Of a DNA stretch of 7,851 nt, positions 1 through 5,607 are shown piece after piece. Origin of the DNA: Chloroflexota bacterium (GTDB lineage Bacteria; Chloroflexota; Anaerolineae; Anaerolineales; Villigracilaceae). Each line of letters opens with the position of its first letter. Position 1 is the stretch's first letter. The position numbers and the translations under genes were made by a program. The notes below the pieces were generated by a model that saw only the letters and a program-made list of their open reading frames with translations, ran no database searches and was not told the origin of the DNA. The stretch is from NCBI GenBank assembly GCA_016191895.1, contig JACPVD010000097.1, positions 1-7,851 of the forward strand. Direction: 5' to 3'.

Positions 1-130
1 GCCCCAGCGGGCAAGGTGAGCCTTGCCGTACGTGTTGCAGTTTGCGCCCCAGTGGGCAAGGTGAACCTTGCCGTACGTGTTGCAGTTTGCGCCCCAGCGG
101 GCAAGGCGAACCTTGTCGTACGTGTTGCGG
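1..130. repeat. 45-bp tandem repeat array, about 2.9 copies, each with a hairpin
   Basis: Copies begin at 1, 46 and 91. The first two differ at only two positions and the third decays after about base 130. Each unit holds an inverted repeat: GGCAAGG (10-16) with CCTTGCC (21-27) around a TGAG loop in copy 1. Copy 2 extends this to an 8-bp arm (GGCAAGGT/ACCTTGCC, 55-72). In copy 3 (100-117) the stem keeps pairing through a G-T wobble. The changes between copies therefore largely preserve the stem. A CGTACG palindrome follows each hairpin. The array touches the window edge, so it may extend further left. The 45-bp period keeps a reading frame open, but I see no sign that it is translated. Confidence 0.85.
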
Positions 131-197
131 CAAAACCTTCGCGATTGGCGTGGTTGTTCAAGGGCGCTCAAACCACCCCACACCCCAATTTCATTTA

Positions 198-257
198 TGC
201 AGGAGCGCGGACTTTAGTCCGCTTTTGCAGGAGAAATTGCAGACTGAAGTCTGCAAT
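198..257. repeat. Pair of REP-like palindromes
   Basis: Two units share the lead TGCAGGAG (198-205 and 226-233, 28 bp apart), each followed by a near-perfect palindrome. The first is GCGGACT-TT-AGTCCGC (207-222). The second is ATTGCAGACT-GA-AGTCTGCAAT (236-257, 10-bp arms). The core GAC(T)..(A)GTC is common to both, while the outer bases differ in a paired way. This suggests dispersed repeat elements of the REP type. They sit just downstream of the minus-strand gene that ends at 296. Neither is followed by a T-run on either strand, so they are not clear intrinsic terminators. The rest of 131-295 holds nothing I can identify. Confidence 0.75.
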
Positions 258-295
258 CCACCCGATCTGTGATTTACTGAATTTATTGAGTTTGT

Positions 296-889
296 CTATG
301 CTCGTTTTAAAACGCCCAGCCGCGGGATGAGCATGGGCGTTTTTCGTTTATAGTCCGCGTAGGTGTCGCCGAACTCGCGCAAAAGCCTTCGTTCTTCGAA
401 AGAAACGCCGACCAGGATGTAAATCGTCGCGCCGATATAAACTGCGATCGAGTTGACGGACATGGACGGGGACAACCAGATGAACATCAAGCCAGCCGTG
501 TAAAGCGGATGCCGCACCACACGGTACAACCCCCGGGAAACAAACACCCCGGTCGATTTTTTCTCCCCCAGCAGTTGGCGCAAACCGCTCAGCGACAGCC
601 AATCGGCCTGCAAAAAAGCGACGAGCAGCATCGAAACCGCAAGAACCTGCCCGCCAAACATGAGATAACGCCATGGAGCGGGGACGGCATAAATCTCCCG
701 GTCCGGCAAGGCGGTCATCAGGTATAAAACGAAAAGGAAACCAACTCCCGCAAACATGTTGTAGGCAAGGCGGTAGAAATTCACCCCGCCGATCTTCAGC
801 GGGAACAGGTCTTTTGCAAGATGCGACGCGAGAAAAGAATGGAGCAAACCCCATACAGCCAGCGCAGCGAGAAGAATGACAATGCTCAT
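296..889 (-). CDS. NnrU / isoprenylcysteine methyltransferase-fold membrane protein
   Basis: A 197-residue integral membrane protein with about five hydrophobic segments (roughly 2-21, 40-60, 75-93, 129-141 and 146-163). The C-terminal half carries the signature of the ICMT/PEMT/NnrU superfamily: RHPLYTAG at 126-133, then EERRLLREFGDTYADY from 165 and a closing P-x4-P. In known members these bind S-adenosylmethionine at the membrane interface. The N-terminal HSFLASHLAK resembles NnrU and methanethiol S-methyltransferase (MddA) relatives. The substrate cannot be told from sequence. I chose the ATG at 887-889 because the protein begins with a membrane helix there and the longer in-frame extension runs antisense-style into the upstream gene with non-membrane residues. 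The upstream ATPase stop lies one base before this ATG (TAA-T-ATG), and no good Shine-Dalgarno is visible, so translational coupling is likely. Confidence 0.8.
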   Translation of the reverse strand: MSIVILLAALAVWGLLHSFLASHLAKDLFPLKIGGVNFYRLAYNMFAGVGFLFVLYLMTALPDREIYAVPAPWRYLMFGGQVLAVSMLLVAFLQADWLSLSGLRQLLGEKKSTGVFVSRGLYRVVRHPLYTAGLMFIWLSPSMSVNSIAVYIGATIYILVGVSFEERRLLREFGDTYADYKRKTPMLIPRLGVLKRA

Positions 890-890
890 A

Positions 891-3467
891 TTAATCCGCG
901 CCAAAAGCAGGAAGTTCGACGGTTTCCGCGCCGGCCTGGATAATGTAATACGGCTTCCACGCCACGCCGAAGATGTTGACGTAGACATCGGTTTTCCTGG
1001 GTTTGATCGCCACCTCGCTGATCTCATTGACCAGACTGCCCCAGCGATCGTTGATTTCAGCGGTCATATCGTCGCGTTCGCGCAGCAGGGCGGTCAAATC
1101 CTTTTTATATTGCGCAATCGCCTCCTCCGACTCTTCCACTTCGGCCTTTGCGCTTTGGGCGAGACGGTGCTTGGTGAACTGGGTGGTGACGTTCTTCTTG
1201 CGGCCAAGCCCAACCAGCCCCGCGCCAAGTTCGAGAAGGTTTGCGCCCGATTCGATATTGCGGTTTTGCAACTCGGCCTGGTCTTCGCGCAATTCGCGCT
1301 CTTCGCGCGCGAGTTTGTCTTCCAGCGTTTTGATCTTTCGCTCGATGGCGGAGGTCTTCTTTGCAATTTCAGAATCGCGGGCATCGCGGGCGGCGTCGGC
1401 GCAAGCTTTCATGAAGTCGGCCTGGCTCACGTCCGGGCCGCCGAATACTTTGAGTTTGATATTGGCGCGGGCGGTGACTTCAGAGTTGCGAAAGACCCAA
1501 TCGGTGAAGTCTTTTTGCAGGGCGGTCATCAATTTCGAGTCGTTCAATGGCGCGTCGATGGTGCTGAACCGCGCGGATGCCGCCGGCATGGATTCGATCT
1601 TATCGAGCGACGGGCCGCTGTAGGAAAAATCATCCCAGCGGACAATGCCGCGGCGATCGAGCGAATCGACGAGGGCGGCTTTGACGAGTTCCGAATCGAC
1701 GCCGTGTTTTCTATCCAGCAAGCGCACCTGTGCGGAAGCAAGCAATGATGGGCGATAGACAATTCCCTGAATCATCGCCTCGGAAGGCATGACTCGCTGT
1801 GCCGCTTGAAACGCTTCCGGCAAACTGTAATTTTGTGGAAGAAAATACTCGCGAACACCCGCAGGGATGGATGGTTTAGTGGAAGTTCCGTTAGTGGTTG
1901 ATGTTTGGCGGTTGATTGATGGTTGAATGCTTGCAGGTTGGGAGCTTGCTGACGGCTGACTACTGACCGCTGATGGTATGGCCACTGGCTGGAATGATTC
2001 GACGGAAGGCTGAGGGGAGGGTTTCTTCATCGGAACGGGAGCTGCTACCGGCGGAGTCGAAAGCGATGTGCTCGCGTTCACCAACTGATTGAGAGCGGGT
2101 ATCTGCGCCCGAGTCATGGGGCCTGCGAGGAAGTTCATCGCCCAGCGGGATTGAATCAACACCGGCATCTTTTCGTGGACGTTGTGCATGACAAAGACGC
2201 GCTTGCCGAGGGATGAGATGAGTTTATCCATCGCGGCGCGTGGGATTCCGCCGGCGGCGCTTTCGAGACCGTCGAGCAGGCGATTCTTGTCGCGCTCGGT
2301 TTGCAGTTTGCCGATGAACCATGTGCCCGTGTTGGAGAGGGCTTTGTAATCCATGTCGACAGGGTTTTGGGTGGCGAGCAAAAGGCCGAGGCCGAATGCG
2401 CGGGCTTGCTTCAACATGCGCAGTAAGGGCTGTTTCGACGGCGGGTTGGCGGTGGGAGGAAGATAGCCGTAAATTTCATCCATGTAGAGCAGGGCGCGCA
2501 ATGCATTGGAGCCGGTCTGTGTGCGCATCCATGTTTCGACGGCGGAAAGCAACAGCGTGACAAAGAACATGCGCTCGCCGTCGGAGAGATGCGCGAGATA
2601 AAAGATACTGTGACGCGGCCTGCCATCGGGCGCGAAGAGCATGGATTGCACATCAAGCGTTTCACCTTCGCGCCATGTTTCGAACGCCGGTGCGGCGAGG
2701 ATGTTATTCAAGACCATCGCAAGTTCCATGCGGTCTTTCTGCGGGAAGAAGGTATCGACCGGGAACGCGCCGAGGTTTTGGAACGGGGGCGTTTGCGTTT
2801 GCAAAATCAATTCGGTCAGGTCGAGGTCGTTGCCCTCGCTCCAGTGAAACTCAAAAATATTGGATAGCAGGATGTGTTCCCGCGAGCGGATCGGATCGAT
2901 ATCGTTCATGCCGACGAGTCCGAGCAGCGCGGTGACCGTGCTGGAAATTCGTTCGCGCAGGACCTCGCGATTGGATTCCCAATCCAGGCCGGGCGCGGCC
3001 AGCGACGACAACACGCTGACGGGAATCCCCGAATCGGAACCGGGGGTATAAATGGCGAACTTCACCGCATTTTGTAAAGCGCGCAAACGCTCGGTGCCAA
3101 TCCCCCACTCTTTCAATCCATTTTGCCAGGCAGTGGCGGCTTCGTCGGCGGCGTCTTCAAGCGACTTGTCTGCGCGGCGCGCCATTTCGGGGTCGATCCA
3201 GGGTTGGAAGTCCTGCGGCATCAGATCGGGAAAATGCAGGAGCAGGTTGGTCAGGTCGCCTTTGGGGTCGATGATGATCGCGGGAACATTTTGAAGCGCG
3301 GCTTCTTCGAGCAACGCCACACACAAACCAGTTTTGCCGGAACCGGTCATGCCGGTGACGACGGCGTGAGTGGTTAAGTCTGCGGGGTCATATTGAACGG
3401 GATTGTTCGTGGGCTTCGCTGTTTTCGCATCGACGAGTCGACCGAGGTAAAAGGTGTCTTCAGCCAT
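891..3467 (-). CDS. HerA/DUF87-type ATPase with coiled-coil C-terminus
   Basis: An 858-residue P-loop ATPase of the HerA/FtsK-like superfamily. These are hexameric motors that move DNA or protein. Walker A is GMTGSGKTG (39-47), followed by IIIDPKGDL (64-72), which is typical of HerA_C proteins. Walker B is ALLYMDEI (325-332). A sensor-like segment, LATQNPVDMDYKALSNTGTW, runs from 364. Residues 468-537 form a Ser/Pro/Gln/Thr-rich linker. The C-terminal part has a charged coiled coil (about 700-735), a Gly/Leu-rich hinge (740-757), a second helix (770-805) and an FGVAWKPYY end motif (833-841). No N-terminal HAS barrel is present, unlike archaeal HerA, and no NurA nuclease lies next to it. The start is supported by CAGGAG seven bases upstream of the ATG. 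It is co-oriented with, and tightly linked to, the NnrU-like gene. The ATPase class is secure; the biological role is unknown. Confidence 0.88.
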   Translation of the reverse strand: MAEDTFYLGRLVDAKTAKPTNNPVQYDPADLTTHAVVTGMTGSGKTGLCVALLEEAALQNVPAIIIDPKGDLTNLLLHFPDLMPQDFQPWIDPEMARRADKSLEDAADEAATAWQNGLKEWGIGTERLRALQNAVKFAIYTPGSDSGIPVSVLSSLAAPGLDWESNREVLRERISSTVTALLGLVGMNDIDPIRSREHILLSNIFEFHWSEGNDLDLTELILQTQTPPFQNLGAFPVDTFFPQKDRMELAMVLNNILAAPAFETWREGETLDVQSMLFAPDGRPRHSIFYLAHLSDGERMFFVTLLLSAVETWMRTQTGSNALRALLYMDEIYGYLPPTANPPSKQPLLRMLKQARAFGLGLLLATQNPVDMDYKALSNTGTWFIGKLQTERDKNRLLDGLESAAGGIPRAAMDKLISSLGKRVFVMHNVHEKMPVLIQSRWAMNFLAGPMTRAQIPALNQLVNASTSLSTPPVAAPVPMKKPSPQPSVESFQPVAIPSAVSSQPSASSQPASIQPSINRQTSTTNGTSTKPSIPAGVREYFLPQNYSLPEAFQAAQRVMPSEAMIQGIVYRPSLLASAQVRLLDRKHGVDSELVKAALVDSLDRRGIVRWDDFSYSGPSLDKIESMPAASARFSTIDAPLNDSKLMTALQKDFTDWVFRNSEVTARANIKLKVFGGPDVSQADFMKACADAARDARDSEIAKKTSAIERKIKTLEDKLAREERELREDQAELQNRNIESGANLLELGAGLVGLGRKKNVTTQFTKHRLAQSAKAEVEESEEAIAQYKKDLTALLRERDDMTAEINDRWGSLVNEISEVAIKPRKTDVYVNIFGVAWKPYYIIQAGAETVELPAFGAD

Positions 3468-3474
3468 GGAGTAT

Positions 3475-3480
3475 CTCCTG
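3475..3480 (-). promoter_or_regulatory. Ribosome binding site of the HerA-like ATPase gene
   Basis: On the minus strand CAGGAG lies seven bases before the ATG at 3467-3465. This decides the start codon. I see no convincing -10/-35 pair just upstream. Confidence 0.7.
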
Positions 3481-3566
3481 AGTTAACGCTTCGAAGGTAT
3501 ATGCTTAGAACGTGCGTGCTATGGATGTAGTTTAATTGATTTTAGGGTGAGGTGCAAGGGAGAAGT

Positions 3567-3757
3567 TTGTAAACGGTACGGCTTTCTCAAAGTCGAAAAA
3601 TCTTAACGCGAATTACGCGGACAAAGCGAATGACGCGAATTTTCAATGGTTTTTCGCGAAATTCACCCAATTTGTGTCATTCGCGTTAAGACTTGCCACA
3701 AAACTCAAAAGGTGTCAACCAACTTTGAGAAGGCCATATTGTAAACGGATGGCTTCG
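3567..3757. repeat. Nested inverted-repeat element bounded by short direct repeats
   Basis: The core is a long imperfect palindrome. 3601-3613 (TCTTAACGCGAAT) pairs perfectly with 3679-3691, then continues after one mismatch. Inside it GAATTT (3635-3640) pairs with AAATTC (3659-3664). Outside it GGCTTTCTCAAAGT (3580-3593) is repeated inverted with one mismatch at 3722-3735. The outermost parts are direct repeats: TTGTAAACGG at 3567-3576 and 3739-3748, each followed shortly by GGCTT. The core is rich in GCGAAT/ACGCGAA words that occur in both orientations. It has no ORF of its own. It may be a MITE-like or REP-cluster element inserted between the ATPase gene and the tRNA. Family identity is not known to me. 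Confidence 0.7.
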
Positions 3758-3813
3758 CGGAGTAAATTCACAGACTACAGGTAGTAAGAAATGACATGGG
3801 GCAACACGATGTT

Positions 3814-3842
3814 TTTCCATCGCTTGAATCTTATAGTAAAAT
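3814..3842 (+). promoter_or_regulatory. Probable sigma-70 promoter of tRNA-Leu
   Basis: A -35-like TTTCCA (3814-3819) lies 17 bases before a -10-like TAAAAT (3837-3842), ending 22 bases before the mature tRNA 5' end. An overlapping alternative -10 is TATAGT (3832-3837). The match is moderate, but position and spacing suit a tRNA promoter. Confidence 0.4.
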
Positions 3843-4000
3843 TGGAAGCGCGATCAAATCCACCGGGGCGATGGCGGAATCGGCAGACGCAATGGACTTT
3901 AACAATTTGAGCACCAGGGTTGGAAACTCCCTGTGTGAATTCGGTCAAACTCGGGGAACCCTTTGATAAACGATGGCAATTCCGAGCCAAGCTTCTTGCT

Positions 4001-4069
4001 GATAGTTTTCAGAACATTGAACTCCTTTGTCCTAATTGTCATTCACTGACAGACAATTATCGAGGAAAC
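4001..4069 (+). pseudogene. HNH endonuclease remnant inside intron P6
   Basis: These 23 codons read DSFQNIELLCPNCHSLTDNYRGN. This matches the C-terminal half of the HNH motif, where the family pattern is roughly D-N-x-x-E-N-hydrophobic-x-L-L-C-P-N-C-H-S-x-T-x-x-Y-x-G-x-N. It includes the CPNC zinc-knuckle cysteines and the final catalytic-site histidine. The upstream half of an HNH protein (the first C-x-x-C and the DH catalytic pair) is missing: just upstream the same frame encodes only intron core sequence. The frame does stay open from an ATG at 3920 to a stop at 4145-4147 (75 codons), but the flanking codons are dictated by P2-P7 RNA structure, so I do not propose a working protein. Most likely a decayed homing endonuclease ORF. 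Chance resemblance is possible but unlikely given the run of matching residues. Confidence 0.7.
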
Positions 4070-4106
4070 CCCGCACGTTCCATTGTATTGGAAAAGACGT
4101 GCGGGG
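4069..4106 (+). other. GC-rich hairpin at the tip of intron P6
   Basis: CCCCGCACGT (4069-4078) pairs perfectly with ACGTGCGGGG (4097-4106). A weaker TTCCA/TGGAA pairing is possible within the loop. Together with the HNH remnant it fills all the space between the two arms of P6. It could stabilise the extended P6 or be the relic of a sequence that followed the lost endonuclease gene. Confidence 0.7.
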
Positions 4107-4274
4107 AAGCAAGAAGAAGGTGTAGAGACTTGACGGCCGAGACCTAAAGTGGACAACCATGGTCAAGAGAAAGTCCAGACTACAAACCTCCAGGTGAGGG
4201 TGGCGCAAGCCATAGTAGCAAGAAAATCCATCGGTGGCAACACCGTGAGGGTTCGACCCCCTCTCGCCCCACAC

Positions 4275-4322
4275 ATGTCATTGCGTTACCCTTTGAACCA
4301 TCAAAGGGCGCAATGACATTTT
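4275..4322 (+). terminator. Long stem-loop between tRNA-Leu and dgt
   Basis: ATGTCATTGCG (4275-4285) pairs with CGCAATGACAT (4309-4319), and CCCTTTGA (4289-4296) pairs with TCAAAGGG (4301-4308) around ACCA. The only interruption is TTA on the left side. It starts four bases after the tRNA and is followed by TTTT. The short T-run makes it a moderate terminator. It would end the tRNA transcript, and partial read-through could supply dgt, for which I see no separate promoter. Confidence 0.6.
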
Positions 4323-4337
4323 CGTCAAAAGGAATTT

Positions 4338-5489
4338 ATGTTCTTTACCCGCCAGCAACTCGAAGAGATCGAAGACAAGAGTCTTGCCTCCTATGGAATG
4401 CGAAGCAAAGATTCAAAAGGCCGCGCCTATCTGGATAGCGAACCCGATTATCGCACGACGTTCCAGCGCGACCGCGACCGAATCCTGCACACCACCGCGT
4501 TCCGCAGGCTGGAGTATAAGACTCAGGTCTTCATCAATTTCGAGGGCGATTACTTCCGCACCCGACTCACCCACACGCTGGAGGTGGCCCAAATCGGGCG
4601 GACTCTTGCCCGGGCTTTGGGCGCCAACGAAGACCTCGTCGAGGGGATTTGTCTTGCGCACGATCTCGGCCACTCGCCGTTTGGTCATTCCGGCGAAGTT
4701 GCCCTTGCGCGATTGATGAAAGACTTCGGCGGCTTCGATCACAACAAACAATCCCTGCGCATCGTTACTGAACTGGAACAACGCTATCCTGAATTCCCCG
4801 GGCTGAATCTTTGCTGGGAGGTGCGCGAAGGAATGGTCAAGCATGAGTCGGAATATGATATTTCCGATGCGCGGGATTACAACCCCGACTTGCGCGGAAA
4901 TCTCGAAACGCAAATCGCCAACGTCGCCGACGAACTCGCCTACACCACCCACGACCTCGATGACGGACTCCGCTCCGGCATGATCGCCCCGCAGACGCTC
5001 GAAGGCGTTGCCCTGTGGGAAATCCTGCGCGAGACGTACAAATGGCGCGGCCCTGTCCTCGGCGATATGGAACGTCACCGCATGATTCGCCATCTCGTCG
5101 GCCTCATGGTCACAGACATGCTGCAAACCACCGATGTCCGCTTGAAGGATAGCAAGGTCAAGAAGGCGCTGGATATTCAGAAACTCAAGCGCAACATCAT
5201 CGGTTACAGCGAGGAAATGCAGCGACGCAACCGCGAGTTGAAAGACCTGCTTTACAGGAAACTCTACCGCCATTATCGCGTGGTCAGGATGCAGGTCAAG
5301 GCGGAGCGGATCATCTCCGACCTGTTCCATGCCTACCAGGCCGAGCCGGCGATGCTTCCCGATCACGTCCAGTTCTTCATCGAAAAGCGCGGGCTGGAGC
5401 GCACCATCTGTGATTACATTGCCGGTATGACAGACCGATATGCTGTCGAAGAACACCAGAAACTGTTCAACCCGATTGAAAAACCTTAA
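4338..5489 (+). CDS. dgt: Deoxyguanosinetriphosphate triphosphohydrolase-like protein (HD domain)
   Basis: A 383-residue cytosolic dNTP triphosphohydrolase of the short bacterial Dgt class. It splits dNTPs into deoxynucleoside and triphosphate, helping to set the dNTP pool. The HD-domain signature is complete: H79 in RTRLTHTLEVAQIGR, the H108-D109 pair in LAHDLGHSPFGHSGE, and a later aspartate in IANVADELAYTTHDLDDG (D198 most likely the fourth metal ligand). GGFDHNKQSLRIVT (131-144) is a conserved part of the substrate pocket. Length and ends fit the family, so the gene looks intact. The start is supported by AAGGA six bases before the ATG. It lies 66 bases after tRNA-Leu, past a stem-loop, and 118 bases before greA on the same strand. 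Family members are often allosterically activated by dNTPs; which dNTP is preferred here cannot be read from sequence. Confidence 0.95.
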   Translation: MFFTRQQLEEIEDKSLASYGMRSKDSKGRAYLDSEPDYRTTFQRDRDRILHTTAFRRLEYKTQVFINFEGDYFRTRLTHTLEVAQIGRTLARALGANEDLVEGICLAHDLGHSPFGHSGEVALARLMKDFGGFDHNKQSLRIVTELEQRYPEFPGLNLCWEVREGMVKHESEYDISDARDYNPDLRGNLETQIANVADELAYTTHDLDDGLRSGMIAPQTLEGVALWEILRETYKWRGPVLGDMERHRMIRHLVGLMVTDMLQTTDVRLKDSKVKKALDIQKLKRNIIGYSEEMQRRNRELKDLLYRKLYRHYRVVRMQVKAERIISDLFHAYQAEPAMLPDHVQFFIEKRGLERTICDYIAGMTDRYAVEEHQKLFNPIEKP

Positions 5490-5506
5490 ACGGTTATTCA
5501 ATTCAG

Positions 5507-5531
5507 GGGGGAATTGGAAAAACATTCCCCC
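5507..5531 (+). other. GC-rich stem-loop in the dgt-greA gap
   Basis: GGGGGAAT (5507-5514) pairs with ATTCCCCC (5524-5531) around a 9-base loop, 17 bases after the dgt stop. No T-run follows, so an intrinsic terminator is unlikely. It may protect the 3' end of the dgt message or cause a pause. A competing pairing CAATTC/GAATTG overlaps it. Confidence 0.5.
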
Positions 5532-5596
5532 AGTAAACATCTCGAGCCTGCAAGTTGGCGGACGGAAGCCCGCATTCCAAAATAAATTTACGACGA

Positions 5597-5602
5597 AGAG
5601 GA
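5597..5602 (+). promoter_or_regulatory. Ribosome binding site of greA
   Basis: AGAGGA lies five bases before the ATG at 5608 and decides the start against a longer in-frame ORF that begins within dgt. Confidence 0.75.
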
Positions 5603-5607
5603 TCGAC

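Larger units (their letters stand above)
3900..4222 (+). ncRNA. Group I intron (IC3-like) in tRNA-Leu(UAA)
   Basis: A 323-nt self-splicing-type intron. Exon CUU (3897-3899) pairs with intron GAG (3909-3911), placing the conserved U-G wobble at the 5' splice site. The terminal G is 4222. P4 forms from CTCGG (3950-3954) and CCGAG (3982-3986). P6 forms from 3992-4000 and 4108-4116. P7 pairs GACT (4127-4130) in the R element TGTAGAGACTTGACGG with AGTC (4172-4175) in the S element. P8 is GACC/GGTC (4141-4164). A P9 hairpin ends in a GCAA tetraloop (4201-4212). Core words such as TCAAACTC, GGCAATTCCGAGCCAAG and AAGAGAAAGTCC closely match the Anabaena tRNA-Leu intron as I remember it. It is longer than that roughly 250-nt intron, largely because of the P6 insert. 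Helix assignments were made by eye. Confidence 0.93.
3865..4271 (+). tRNA. trnL-UAA: tRNA-Leu(UAA), interrupted by a group I intron
   Basis: The exons are 3865-3899 and 4223-4271, giving an 84-nt mature tRNA without encoded CCA (the genome reads ACA after the acceptor stem). Acceptor GGGGCGA (3865-3871) pairs with TCGCCCC (4264-4270), and A4271 is the discriminator. The D-arm has the usual leucine form TGGCGGAATCGGCAGACGC. The anticodon stem is ATGGA (3892-3896) with TCCAT (4227-4231). After joining, the loop is C-T-TAA-A-A, anticodon UAA. The long class II variable arm is CGGTG-GCAA-CACCG (4232-4245). The T-arm is GAGGG-TTCGACC-CCCTC (4247-4263). The split falls between anticodon positions 34 and 35, the same site used by the cyanobacterial and plastid trnL intron. 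The tRNA needs splicing and CCA addition to work. Confidence 0.95.

Noticed and set aside
1..130. CRISPR array
   Set aside because: The 45-bp units are directly adjacent with no variable spacers between them.
16..330. Plus-strand ORF of 104 codons with 15-residue repeats
   Set aside because: It only reflects the 45-bp tandem repeat being a multiple of three; it then runs through the palindromes and into the end of the minus-strand gene, with no domain or ribosome site.
296..1027. Longer 243-codon form of the NnrU-like protein
   Set aside because: The extra 46 residues overlap the 3' end of the ATPase gene in another frame and are not membrane-like; the ATG at 889 follows the ATPase stop by one base.
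876..1748. Plus-strand 290-codon ORF
   Set aside because: A shadow of the HerA-like ATPase gene; the protein shows no recognisable motif, while the minus frame has Walker motifs and coiled coils.
3775..3990. Minus-strand 71-codon ORF
   Set aside because: It lies across the tRNA promoter, the 5' exon and the intron core, which are explained by RNA structure.
3865..4271. tmRNA or other structured RNA in place of an intron-containing tRNA
   Set aside because: There is no alanine-type acceptor or tag-peptide frame; the exons make a full tRNA-Leu and the insert has group I core elements.
5440..5607. N-terminal extension of GreA
   Set aside because: The extension begins inside dgt in another frame and is unlike Gre proteins; a good Shine-Dalgarno marks 5608.
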